From NCBI GenBank assembly GCA_020809705.1, contig CP085829.1:5580001-5644000 (forward strand): a stretch of DNA of 64,000 bases, read 5' to 3'. This DNA comes from Calonectria ilicicola. Taxonomy: Eukaryota; Ascomycota; Sordariomycetes; Hypocreales; Nectriaceae. Of the stretch, positions 12,401 to 24,128 are shown piece by piece; positions within the stretch are counted from its first letter, which is position 1, and each line of letters starts with the position of its first letter. The notes under the pieces are model-generated. The model had not been told where the DNA came from and made no database searches. It was given only the letters and a program-made list of their open reading frames with translations. The translations under genes were made by a program, and so were the position numbers.

Positions 12401-13919
12401 CAACCGATGCACTACCGACATCTCTAGATGGCATCATACTACAGGAGCATGTGACGTGAAGTCTTGAGCAAGGAGTTGTAATTACAAACAGTGCCTGAAT
12501 CCAAGCGGAATGCCCAGCCCCTTACTGTAGCTTTTTCTGTTCTGCGTGGCACCGCTTGCCCTCTTATTTTCACCATGAACTAGCTTCGACAGATGTTATT
12601 GTGACAAGTCCGTATTAGTATCGTATGCTGGTGTGTGCTAATATGTCTGTCTCATCACGACGATCCAAACACCAACCGCGACTAACGCCTCCCTTGCCGC
12701 CACTCTCTCAATCCTTGGCCCAGCCACCATTCACCGCCCGCGTTCTCTAGGACTATCAGACAGGAAGAGGTTTAGTAGTCGCATTGACGGCTTGTCGACC
12801 CTGAATCTTCAGTCCTGTCAACTTGAATACCGAGAGTGACCCGCATATCCCGCCGTCACTGTCCGCCAAGCCTGCCAGCGCATTGCATCATGGACTTTTC
12901 CGAACTCCTTGCAGCGGCTCGGATACTCCAAAGACTTGACATGGGCGGGACTGTTTCGAGATCAGTCTCAAGGTAGAGCGTCAGGCCCATTTATTAAACA
13001 TAGCATTTCTTTGTTCAACCAAATTTCACGAGAGTAATTCCTCTAGAGAACTCTTTTCAAGTATCAGCCGCCGTGTTAGCACACAGAATGAACATTCCCC
13101 GCAGTCAAAACCGAACTCCTCATGGTTGGAGGGATTTCCCCGGTGTGCTGTTGGCGAATCCCTACCACTTCCTGAGAAATGATATCTTTAGAGAAATTTT
13201 TCATTGACTACTGCAAGTTTTTACCGTTTTCAGAGTCAAGCATGAGAAAATGGGACCAATTGGATGGAGTCGGGGGCCCGAGCTATGCAGCAGACTAGTT
13301 GGGAGAGAACGCACATCATTCATGGATATAGTCAAGAGAAAAGAACACAGGATGTGAAACCAAACTATGCCCGAATAATTAATTGTAACAAAAAACAAAG
13401 CCTAAAATTATTATTTCTCGCCTATTATAATATCCGTGCTATTTAATTTTAGATTCATCGGGCTGGTGCGGTTGTGATCAAACCCTAGCCTCGGGACACG
13501 ATTCATGAATCAGTCCTGCCTGCAGGTTGGCTAGTTGTTGACACCGCATCACACTTTTCCTCATTCAGAACTACCTGCAACCACGATCCTGCAGGCTAAA
13601 GATTGCCTGCCACCCCCAGTACAGGGGATGAAGAAGAAAGGTGGCAGAAGCGCAGCAGCGACATTGGTATGGTCGCCAGATCCAAACCGAATGCTCACAG
13701 CCCAAGGAAAGAGGAGCAATTCAATATTGCCCCTTCCTTCTTTAACTCCTTGATACCCACTTGAGATTTTCCAGCTAGCATTCTTTATTAATCCTTCCTT
13801 AAACTTTCGGAATTTAGTTAAGATGGACAGCAAAGAAAATACAGCAATTAAGCAGGCCCACAGAAGCCGCCAAGATACGAGAGGGGCTTCCGATCGAACC
13901 TGCCCAGTCCACCAGTGAC
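9434..13919. other. Gene-free stretch, moderate GC
   Basis: About 4.5 kb with only short overlapping open frames on both strands, none with recognisable motifs. A short direct repeat (ACTGGGCGA) occurs near 11248-11268. The first part is the upstream region of the regulator at 7414-9433. No transposon ends or RNA gene were recognised. Confidence 0.55.
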
Positions 13920-15560
13920 GACGAATCCTTGTAGTTTTGGAATATGTGATTTAACCCACCATCATTTTTATTATGTGATTTTCTTCAGTTCAAACATTTG
14001 TAACCTCGTAACTCAGAAGCGGGTTCCAACAAACTACCCAAGGCGGGACAATTAGTCAAAATGCAATCGACTGATGATAGATCCTTATCAACTACTTTAT
14101 ATATATAGATAATTAAGCAATAAACCAATTTAAAAATATTGTATTTCTAATTAAAATGAATATCGGTATCGATACCATCCAGCGTTGCGTGTATGCCTGG
14201 AGCAAAGAGGACAAATCGCGTCGCCCGTACACCGATAGCAATCAACAGCGCTCAATTGCGAGAACGAAAATTAAAAATCATGTCATTTCCAATATTTTTA
14301 TATCTCACAAATTAGAATCTCATAACGAAATATGCGCCATCTTCGACATCATCGAAACGATACTCTATGAAGACTGATGTATTGAACATTTTGTTATAAT
14401 TTCCTCTGCCACACACATTACCTCATGCCGGATCTGTTCAAATACATTACAATATTTTACAGAATAATTATAGTAGATCCATTTATTTTGAGCCATGCTC
14501 GCAAGAAATGCCGGCAAATGCCCTGTCAAGTAGCATTCCAGGGTCCGCAGGTGGATTGATACTCGACGATAGCCTAAGCGGCCGAGCAGCCAATACTCGT
14601 GTGCGGTTGTGGGAATTTAATAATATCGGAATTTTATATTCTATCACTTTTGATTACATTAAGAGAAAGCATTTACCAAAATGTCGCTGAACTGAATCGT
14701 AGAGTTACGCGCATTCATGTCTAACCTTGCGAGGAAGTCGTATGCGCTATAAAAAAATAATAAAACCAGAAAAACTAGAAGATGTTCATAAAGAGATATG
14801 GAATTAGTTCTTCCTTGCAGTTCAAATATTATCTATGTCTTTATCATCGAATAGATTGGGGATTGCGACATCGTCCTCACCAAGTTTTGGGAGTTTCTGG
14901 GAATCATTCTGCTATGGCATCTAACAAAGACAGCCATTTTTGTCAGTGATTCCATCCCCTTTTCTATTGCCAAAGTTTCGTATGGTAGATAACGTAACAC
15001 GGTCCGGGTTATATTCGGGCACGGATACATTATGGGTAACCACTGGCAAGTTGATGTCGTGGACAGCCTCGCTCTCAATGTAGTGCCCGAGGGTTCCGGC
15101 TTGTTGCAAATCGTCTTCATTTAAAATTCAGAATATTCTAAAAAATAAAAAATAAATTCATCCAGCAAAATGTCTACCGAGGCGCCCGGCAATGCCTAAA
15201 TGCATTCAGATTTAATGTTTGCTCCTGTAGGGCATAGGCTCGATGAATCACCAAAATGATATGGTTAGGTGGGCTACGGAGACGTGAATGGCTTCAAGCA
15301 TAGGATAGCTAAATTCCCAAGAGGATATATATCAATTTGATTCAGGAGACTAACAACAGACTCAACTCACCCTCACGCCATAAATCGAGTGTCGAGGTAG
15401 GTCATCAGAATAAGTTACTTTGCACCCATTACATCAAAAACGAGGGCGAAAAAAACGGCGGGAGAAAGCAAAGGGAAACCATCCAAAATACCAAAAAAGA
15501 CTAAGAATATAATTCATCTTCCTGTAATATTTTCCAGCATATGGAATGCATATTTTTGAA
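13920..15560. other. AT-rich island with decayed coding remnants
   Basis: Base composition drops sharply compared with the flanks; for example 14081-14160 and 14617-14690 are mostly A and T, with many TA steps. Islands like this in ascomycetes are commonly old duplicated sequence mutated by repeat-induced point mutation (RIP). Short islands with coding-like third positions survive inside (see the pseudogene at 14822-15118). No terminal repeats or transposase motifs were seen. Confidence 0.55.
14822..15118 (-). pseudogene. 3' remnant of a protein gene with two in-frame TAG stops
   Basis: One minus-strand frame runs for 99 codons from 15118 to a TGA at 14822 and is broken only by TAG at 14923-14921 and TAG at 14914-14912. 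Codon choice on both sides of the stops looks like a real ascomycete gene, with C or G often in third position. The peptide includes GHYIESEAVHDINLPVVTHN and ends in an acidic tail (GEDDVAIPNLFDDKDIDNI). Both stops are what a C-to-T change at CpA would make from CAG, the preferred RIP change. The family is not recognised. A very short intron (under 25 nt) would be the only splicing explanation, which is unlikely. Confidence 0.45.
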
Positions 15561-17880
15561 CTTGTGTTTCTGCTGCTGGATTTGCAATTGCAATCCCATG
15601 ACCTACCCTGGAGAGAAGAATGCGGTCATTCTGCTTGCGCGAAGCGCGGAATACGTCCATGGTGGTAAATTCAATCGGCTTTTTTGCCTAATTGGAACAG
15701 CTTATGGTTTGGGAAATATGAAAAGGAGGCAAACGTGGCTGATCCAAGCTGTACCTGAGGATGGGGTGCCAAACTAGAGTAAAAATGTGACACGTGAGCT
15801 GAGTGTTCATTATGACGTCGTCATTCTTTTAGATGAATACGACAATACATCAGAAAACCGGGAATATGAACTATATACCAATACAAAGGGGCTGTATGAT
15901 GTATTTTATTCGATGATAAGCTTTGCTCAATGGACAGACACACGGCAATTGAAGCTCTCACCAAATACTTACGCAAGCGGCTCGGGTTGGGTGGAGCTGC
16001 TGGACCTCAACGCTTCCTGCAGGAAAAAAAAAACCGCTCTCCGTCATACTTCTCCACTCGGATGTTAAGGGGCCCCGGAACCTTGAATCAGGCCAATGGG
16101 GGCCCTGATCGACACTGGATCTCAAAAGGTGAAACACGCGATATGACACCGCCAACGGAGTCCAATGTCGTCAGACGTCCACGTTGACAGCGCCTGGTGT
16201 ACATGGCGCCTGAGATGCAATTCGACTCCGTACATGATGCACTCAATTACTCACCCACATGCGGTCACTGCAACCGACAGATTGGAAAAAAACATCGTGC
16301 GCCTGTCATGTTTGGCAGCAGGGGTATTGGGATCGGGACTAGGAGAATTCTTTGTCGTTTGCACCGGAAGCGGGTGTTCTGTGTTTATGAGGAGGCGAAA
16401 TTAAAGGTGCAGCAGGCCGAGGGCACTGACGGGCATACGAGAGGAGAGGTTCCATCAGTGTGCTAGCAGCAGCGCAAGATTAAAAAAAGATCGCATGACG
16501 GGGTTTATTGCGCCAGAGTTGGCAGTCAGCCAGCCGGTCCGCACAGCCCGCCGGGACGCCGAAGGAGTACTAGCAACTCATCAGACGGACGGAGGCAAGC
16601 TGGGCTGGTCCTGGGCATATTGTGATTGCTTTTCTGTTTCTGGGTAGACCCCGATGTCATTTTGTTTGTGCTGTCTCGATGTTTCCATTTCTGGGCCACT
16701 GCGCAAAGCAAGGAGCAAAGACGAATCGGCATGACGCACGAAACTGGGCGCAGGATGCGGTTGGCTGAAAAGGCCATGATGAACCTGGATCAGAGCCGTC
16801 AGTGCTTATTCCAGCTGAGAGCTGAGATGGCAGCTGATGCGAGCTGAAGCATGTTGGTGAGAAGTTTTTGACTGCGCAGGGCGCAGGGCAACACAACGCA
16901 GCACAACACAACACAAGCCAGGGCAGGGCAGCGAAGCGAAGCGAGTGAAGGGATGCTGAGCCAGCGGGATCCTTGAGGGCATCTGCAGATCGTATTTGAT
17001 TGAATCCTGCAAAAAGAACACGGCCATGGGTGATTTACGCGGGACGACACAAGAGGCGATCACCTCGGGCGGCGACAAGAGGGTATGCATGGGCTGGTTG
17101 CAAGGGACATCCTGCTTGCCGTCGCGGATGAAGGGCCTTGGAATGGGTCTCCTGAATGCTGGCCTGGACGAAGCTGCAGGAACAAAGTGACGCTAGTGTT
17201 TCTGTTTGAGAGTTGAGCCCGTGCCACTCCCAGGCTCTTGATCCGAAAGGGCCGGGTCTCAGTGGCTCTCTGGGGTATTGGTGGAGCTGGATGCGGGAAG
17301 TGTGATTGGTGACGGTTTTTGAGACGCGGGTTGGTGGAATTTGGAAGCCAGTGGCGTCTCCACTCAAATCGCAGTGCCATCCCCCTTGCTATCTCTTGCA
17401 TGCGTGGCCAGACGAGACAGAGGGCAATTGTTTGGTGCCGGTGGCTTGGGATTCGTCGTGGTGATGAGCGTGTGCACCGGCCTGTCTGGCTTTCCAAACC
17501 TGCTGGTTGGTATCCGTACGCTTGCTGCCGTTGTTTGACACGGCTCGATCGGCGGAACCGAGTAAGACTCTTCCCACACGTCTCGCTCTGGCCGCTTTCT
17601 AGAAGCTGCGCATGGCCACAGCTCAGCAAGTCGGTCCGCATGGTGTAAAATTAGGGATTAAATCGATTGAGTGCTGTGTGATCCCAGCTGGCTCCCCAGT
17701 CTCTGCAGGAACACCGAGATGGGTCGGTCCCCGCTCCGTCACCAGGAAGCCCGTTATTCGTATGTACAGCTCGTAGCGGGCAAGGGTTATCCTCCCTCGA
17801 GGCACTGTTGATGGCTCGTACAAGCCTGGGCAGAGAACACCCATTTCCAACTAACGCATGCATTGGGCGCTCGCAAGCTC
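15561..17880. other. Gene-free stretch with one weak small open frame
   Basis: Mostly non-coding by eye. A frame starting at ATG 16203 and ending at 16466 (+, about 87 codons) has a Cys-rich patch (SPTCGHCNRQIG) but no family match. It might be a small protein or a remnant. Low-complexity GCA/ACA-rich repeats lie at 16877-16950. Nothing else was supported. Confidence 0.4.
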
Positions 17881-19403
17881 ACAATAAATGCAGCTGGGCA
17901 CGAGCACAAGCACCAGCACAAGGTATAACTCGTGCGCACAAGCGTCACTAGGCAAGGTCCGCCCGTTTTGCCTGCGCTCAAACTTGCCTCTGATTGAGCT
18001 CAGAGCCGGAGCCTCAAACTCACCATCACGTCCCGGTCCCCACCTGTTTCGCCTTCTTTCTCTTCTTCCTTTTTTCTTCTCTTTTCTTCTCTCCATGCCA
18101 TCTTCACTTTGCGTCTTGATTTTTTTCTTTTCCCTTTTCGGTTTTTTCCCTTCGCCCCAAAGCCTTGCATCGACGCCAGCTGTCGTTGTTTGCGTGCCAT
18201 TCGTTTCGTTGACTCGTTTTTCCCTTCCTTTCACTGCTAGTCCTGAGGACGACCTATTCCTTCCGCTTTGCGACACTACATCAAACAGCAGCCACACGAG
18301 ACTTGCCTGGGAACCCGACATTCAAGAAAGAGACAAGCAGGAACCTCCAACTGGACGCGAATCCTCATCCACAGCGCCCTCGATTTCAACCAGTGGCCTT
18401 TTTCAAATCATTTCGCGTTCTCGCCCATCCTGGTCACCAGCCTACCACAACCTCTCATTGTCCCCCGGCCGTCACCCCCCGACGCAGGCCTGAAACACAG
18501 CTTCTGGATTCGTCCTTCTCCTCCGCTGTCACACTGCACTTCCCCCTGGACGCTGTCTTCGGCCACTTGCCGCAGAAGGATCGCTGTATTTTCGACTCGT
18601 CCGCTGTCGTTCATTGATCCGGCCAGGTCCGCTTCTGTCGTTCGTCGCGGGTTGTTTGCAGTCCGCCCTTCTCTCCTCCGTCGCCTTGCGTCACCATCAA
18701 ATGGTCCACTGAGACGACAGCCTGCCCGGTACGTGACTCTTTGTCCCCCCTCGTCTCGTCTCGCCTCACCTTGCTTTGCCCGGGTAGTCCCTTTGAGTCT
18801 GCCACGGGGGGTCTGGTCAATTCACCACAAGCGACGTCTCCGAGTCCACTGGCGTTACCTTCAACGTCCCATCTGGCTGCTCTTCTGCGACGACACCCCC
18901 ACTGATAACTTTCATTTCAGGTCTCTTCTTTCTCTTTGCACTTGTGCATTTCCCACGACGCCTGGTGTCGCCGTGTTGTCGCTTTGCGTTGAGATTCTTT
19001 TCTTCTCGCGCCTCTCTTCACTCGTTTCACTTCGTTCTGTGCTTGGCCATTTTTCTCCCTCACCTGTTGTCTTCGGACTCACCGCAAAGCCCATCCATTC
19101 CGCAGCTGTGCGACCCTAACAATCCCGAAAATCGTCATTCTTCATGTTGCGCAACTTGAACCAACTCGACTAGACGTCGATTCCTGCAGATACGACCAAC
19201 CACCGAGTCTTTCCATCTCTCGCCCCCACCCCCCATTTCCGAGTGCCAGTAGCACTCGGCTATTCGCATTTCGTTTTTCTCGTACCCTATTGCAGACCGG
19301 CTTCTTGCATATAGTGTTGCACTCTAGATAGGGTGTGGGTGTTGGCCTCAGCTTTCGATTGCGCCACTAGGATTTGAATGCTTGATTTGGTATAAAGTAC
19401 TCA
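17881..19403 (+). promoter_or_regulatory. Long pyrimidine-rich leader with a probable 5' UTR intron
   Basis: From about 18030 to the ATG at 19404 the plus strand is strongly C/T-rich, which opens long spurious frames in all three phases. A good splice pair lies inside: donor GTACGTG at 18729 and acceptor TTTCATTTCAG ending at 18920, with a branch-like CTGATAAC about 20 nt before it. This gives a 192-nt candidate 5' UTR intron. I read the region as promoter plus long leader of the 885-residue membrane protein downstream. The transcription start cannot be placed. Confidence 0.5.
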
Positions 19404-22115
19404 ATGAGTCTTCCGCACCATGGAAGAGATATGGACCGGTCGGCTGCACCTCCAGGCTCTATGAGACGAGTCAGAGAAAGAGCACCTGCCGGTCCCATGG
19501 AGAACGATAACTTGCAGCCTCCGCCATTTTATACTCGGGAAAACATGGAGGACGCACCTCCGGGAGCTTTGAGGGCGCCACCTCGTCGAATGATGGCACC
19601 CCCGCAGGCTCCTCCCCCTCGCCCCCCTCCTTCTGGTCAGATTCGACCTCCTCCTCGCGCCAGAGGCCCTCCGGCAAACGACTCGAGGAACGCTATTTCG
19701 AGGCCGACACAGGTGCCGCAATGGCCACTGCCTGGTCCTCCGCCTGGTCCTCCTCTTGCTCACCATGACCCTGAGCGGTACCGACCACCTCCAGGGCGAT
19801 CACAACAGGCACCTCCTCGACCACCGCGACCAAGCCAGGTTCCGTCAATGCTTGATCAATCTCGCCTCCAAGATCCAGCTCCTGTATTTTTCAACCCGGA
19901 CTCGGATTATTACTCTGATAGTCCTACTAGTCCTTCTTCGCAGACTTCATCTAACTTTGGAGACCCTCCGGACTATCCTGCGAATGGGACAGCCCAGCCT
20001 GTCGCACCCCCAAGAAGGGGAACCGCTCTGGGGCCACCTCCTTCAGCTAGAAGAGGAGCCACTTCCTTTTATTCCAACCCATCTTATGTTTCTCCTATCC
20101 CTGAGGAGAGTCTCGCCTCAGCTTCTCGATCTCATGGATCTTATGCTTCGAGTGCTGCTATGCCAGAAAGTTGGCCAACAGTTTCACCTGAACAGAGCCC
20201 TACGTACTACGATGACCTAGATGGCGATAAGAGCCGTGGCTACGATGATATTACAGACGAGAGCAAGCTTGTTCGCAGTGCCAGTATCGGCAAGCGAGGC
20301 AAGCCTGCCCTTGTTCACACCAAGTCTAGTGGTAGCGCTGGTGGAATTCGATCTCCCGGGGAGCGCAGGAGATCGCAGAATGAGCGTACTGAATCTCGAA
20401 ACTCATGGCTTGCCATGACTGCGCCTAACCTGCAGACAGTCGATGAATCAAGGAAGGCAGCGGCGCCCACCCCTGATGCCATTCTTGGAGCTTATGCAGC
20501 AGCCAGTGCGACCGACTTGGCCGACAAGAGGATTAAGAGCCCAGAGCCCAAGGTTCTACCGCAACTCTCAATGCAACCCCAACATCCAGCTCACCCGCAA
20601 ATCCACCCCAACCCGCAGTTCAACCCACCATCGACCCTTCGGAGACCACCCAGACTGGACATTGATGCCGTGCGAAGTATGGAGGAGCGAGGTAGCATGA
20701 CGAGCTTGCCAGACCTCATCCGACGGGCTACTCGACTTGCTACAATGATGGATCGCGGCCGTCGACCAGCGAGTCGGTTTGACGACATCCATGAATATCT
20801 CGATGAGAAGAGCGGTGTCCATAACGGCGAGAAGGAAAGCTCAGGTGAGCACTATGAGACCGTTATTTTTGATGAAGCGAATGACTAACATGAGATAGGA
20901 TTGTCGGATATGCTGGCTGCCTTCCCTCCTCCCGCACACCCCCACGCCCGACAAAGCCGAGGATCTTGGTTCCGAACTACATCGTGGCCCCTTGCTCCTC
21001 ATCGCGACCTGCTGCCTCCGTCACGAGCTGGGCTTCGTAACGTGGCTCCCCAGAAAGCTGGCAAGAAGGACAAGCGTGGACGCTGCTGCGGCCTGCCCAT
21101 GTGGGCCTTCATTCTGCTCCTCCTTTTGCTGGTTGGAATTATCGCCGCTGCTGTGTTTGTTCCGCTCGAGTTTTTCGTATTCAAGAATTTGGTTAGCAGA
21201 GGGTCGTCCAGCTCGGAGCTCTCGCAATGTCAAAAGTCACTGACTTGCCAGAATGGCGGCACCAACGTGATCACTGGCGGCACTTGTTCGTGTATCTGCA
21301 CCAACGGGTATACTGGTTCTGACTGCAGCAAGAGCGGCTCTGACGGATGTACCACGACCGACCTTGTTTCTTCTTCTGATGAGACTATTTCCAATGTTAC
21401 CCTCGGCAAGGCTCTCCCACGGTTGCTTGCTGGCAGCAATACCAACTTTTCCATCCCTCTCTATGGTACTGATGTCCTGGCAAGAATCAACAACAGCGAC
21501 CTTTCCTGTATTGCTCAAAATTCGCTCGTCACCTTTGATGGGTCATATACACGAAAGGGTGAAGCTACTGACAAGGCCACGGACACTTCCCAGAAGCAGA
21601 AGGCTAATAAGAGACAAGAGAGTGCCGCTGCCGCCACTACGGCCATTTCTGTTTCCCCCGATGATGCCGCCACAACACTGGTTGTGGACACTGGCTCTCC
21701 TACCGCCACTGGTACTGCGTCTTCTCCCGCTGAGGCTACGACTACAAGCGCGGCACACGCTACTGCGACCTTTACTGTCACTGAAGAGGTGCTCGATTTT
21801 GCTCGAGTTGCAGTCCTCTATGTCTTGCAAGAGGAAAGTGAAGATAAGGCAGAGACTGCGCAAACCAGTCTTCAGAACTTTTTCACTGAGGCAGATGCTA
21901 CCGATGGAGTGAGCCAAAGCAAAGCTGCGAGCTTGAAGATTGGTGATAACAACACCATTGACCTGGTGAACTACTCGCTCAACCTTGGGAATGGCACTGT
22001 TGGAGGGAAAGCAACGAAGCGCGATGTGATTGAAGACTCTAAATTCTTGCGACTCGAGCCTGACTCAGGCCAAGGCAATGTGCGACGTGGTGGCGCTGTT
22101 CTGCCACCGCGATGA
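19404..22115 (+). CDS. Proline-rich type II membrane protein with EGF-like domain
   Basis: Two exons (19404-20844 and 20899-22115; intron GTGAGC...GATAG of 54 nt) encode 885 residues. Residues 1-540 are Pro/Ser/Arg-rich and disordered, with many PPP and PPGPP runs suited to SH3 or WW partners. A single hydrophobic helix lies at about 548-569, preceded by KKDKRGR, so the N-terminus should face the cytosol. Outside the membrane is an EGF-like module (about 591-623, six Cys including CQNGG and CICTNGYTGSDC). A Ser/Thr/Ala-rich stalk and a C-terminal domain with several N-glycosylation sites follow. This architecture suggests a cell-surface or polarity protein linking wall and cytoplasm. The gene has no trivial name I can assign. 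A TATAAAG at 19391, 13 nt before the ATG, is too close to be the core promoter. Confidence 0.85.
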
Positions 22116-22540
22116 TGGAATTGATGTGCAATTTGTACAAATCTAGGGGATATTGCGGCGCATCTCGTTCGTGGTGATGCATATTTACATTTTTTTTCCT
22201 TTATTTTTTCCCCTTTTCTTTTCCTCAGGACATATATGTTTTATGAGCCTGACGGGACCGGGCCGTGGTATGGTAATGACGCCAGAGAGATGATGGGGCG
22301 ATGAGACGAGGAACCACAATCTTGTATAAAATTTCAGGAGGCCCTCTTTACTTCTATTCTATCCCCCCCTTTTCAAACATGTACAACTCGCGAGCGAGAT
22401 TAGCGTGGGCGTTATACAAGAGTCAAGTAGTTGGCGACGGGATACCATCGCTCATCAATGCTAGAGATGAATTTAAAAATAAAAGTTATCAAGGTGTAGC
22501 CAGAAATGGTGTTTCGTTTTTTATGTGATTAGTGTGTTTC
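22116..22540. other. Convergent 3' region
   Basis: A stretch of 425 bases between the stop of the EGF-like membrane protein and the stop of the rhamnose mutarotase on the opposite strand. It includes a T-rich tract at 22190-22215 (run of T then TTTATTTTTTCCCC) that may serve 3' end formation. No gene seen. Confidence 0.55.
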
Positions 22541-23005
22541 CTAAGGTTGATAAAAGACCTCCTCGACGGGTTTCCACCAGCTCGGCACCCCGGACTCAGA
22601 ACTGACAGCGCCAGGAACCATACTCTCCTGCCAGGCGTCTGTCATGCGCCACCACTCCCTCACTCGTGGGTTGGCTGCCATGCGGGCCATGTCGGCATCG
22701 TAGTCGGTGCCAACGTAGCGGAAAGTAGCAAAAAGAATGTTGGTGTTGTCGTCGAAAAAGATGCTGTCTGTATTGCTCACGTGATTTACACACCGTCAGC
22801 CTGGTCTTGGGGCCTCATATAATAAATAGAGGGAGGGGATTCACGCACAGTCGGCAATGTTGCTGTCCTTGATCTGGGCCAGGACGTCGGGCCACACGCT
22901 GGCGTGGCAGGCGCGGTACTCGTCGAGATACTCGGGCTTGAGCTTGACGATCTGGGCGAAGCGGCGGCCTGGGTAAAGGTTGTTGGTGTTGGTGTCGCTG
23001 GACAT
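22541..23005 (-). CDS. L-rhamnose mutarotase
   Basis: Two exons on the minus strand (23005-22849 and 22767-22541; intron of 81 nt, GTGCGT...TACAG) encode 127 residues. The family interconverts alpha and beta anomers of L-rhamnose. Sequence evidence: GRRFAQIVKLKPEYLDEYRA, then CHASVWPDV, SIFFDDNTNILFATFRYVG after the splice, and WWRMTDAWQ near the C-terminus; these are the hallmarks of RhaM/YiiL-type ferredoxin-like mutarotases. Bacterial members are about 104 residues, so the protein is slightly longer at both ends. No other rhamnose pathway genes are nearby. A (GT)n run at 23009-23026 on the plus strand puts a CA-repeat within 5 nt of the start codon on the mRNA side. Confidence 0.93.
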
Positions 23006-24128
23006 TTTGTGTGTGTGTGTGCGTGTACGGCTCTACCAGACAACAATGGGTTGAGTGGATTGGGAGGATTTGTTTTTTTATTAGCACGAAATGGGAATAC
23101 AGCTACGGTTTCTTATCACTATGGGAGGATGGCTCGAAAAGAGGCATTATTTATTCCAGGCCACTTTGGGGGAGGAGAAGGTTGGACCGCAGCGGAGTTT
23201 TTTTCTGCTCTGGGCGCTCGGGGTAGCAATGTAGCGAGATGGCCTCGAGCAACCCCGCACGCGCATCGATGCAGCTGTCTGTTTATCCACACAGTCCAAG
23301 TCAAGTGACCATGGATCCGGTGGATTAGCACCATGAACTACGAACTGCCCCCAAAAGCCGGCAGTCAGTTGCCCAGGGCCCTATGCACGCCATCCCCCGT
23401 TCCGATCTTCCCCCCAAAAGCCCTCCCACTCGCTATATTCCTTTGGCTGCCTATGACTTACAGGTGCGTACTGAGTAGTGAATTAGGCCAACTGGGAAGA
23501 GTAATCTCTGGGCTATGCATAGCTAAAGTGGTAGCTGAGTCGCAAGCATCATGCAGGTCAGACGAACCATAGCATCCACGACAGCGAGGGAAGCCGAACC
23601 AACTAAATGGTTGCCTATGCCTCCTGTTATCATACGTCATTTTACCCAACCCAAGGAAGACGCAGTTTGATCACGGTAATACTAGACACAACACTCCATC
23701 CAATATCAAGGACAATAATTTGTAATTAGTCATATTGCAATCTGGTTTCTCCTTTGTATTTTGGTTGCAAATGAATGTGAGGGGTATAGTTTAAAGAGTA
23801 GAAAAAAGGAAAATAAAAACCAAAGACCTGCCCATCTCTGCGAGCTATTAAGTGAGTGAACAGTCGCGACTATATCTCGTCGCCACTAACGAACATGCCC
23901 TCTTAGGATGCATGCTCGATTGGATAACGTCAAATCGTACCCCAACTATAAAATCCCAAACGCCAACCCCTTGCGCAATATGAAATACACCCTTGGTATC
24001 AGCCGTAACCCTTTATTTTCGTAATTGGTTTTCTTATTTCCTTCGTCCTTGTGCGTGGACTTAGGCGGTTTTGTTACAGCCCATGTGGTTTGTCGTCGAG
24101 ACTGGGCGGAGACCACACGCTACTACGT
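23006..24128. other. Intergenic upstream of the mutarotase
   Basis: About 1.1 kb holding the promoter of the mutarotase (GT repeat at 23009-23026) and the 3' flank of the minus-strand His-rich protein. It becomes AT-rich after 23680. No coding region supported. Confidence 0.55.

Noticed and set aside
13920..15560. AT-rich island considered as a transposon
   Set aside because: No terminal repeats, target duplications, transposase or reverse-transcriptase motifs were visible; only decayed coding patches support it.
17060..17641. 193-codon minus-strand frame
   Set aside because: It overlaps comparable frames on both strands, has no conserved segment and its codon use is not gene-like.
18268..19119. 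283-codon open frame before the EGF-like membrane protein
   Set aside because: It is an effect of pyrimidine-rich composition; three phases are open in the same stretch and a probable leader intron crosses it.
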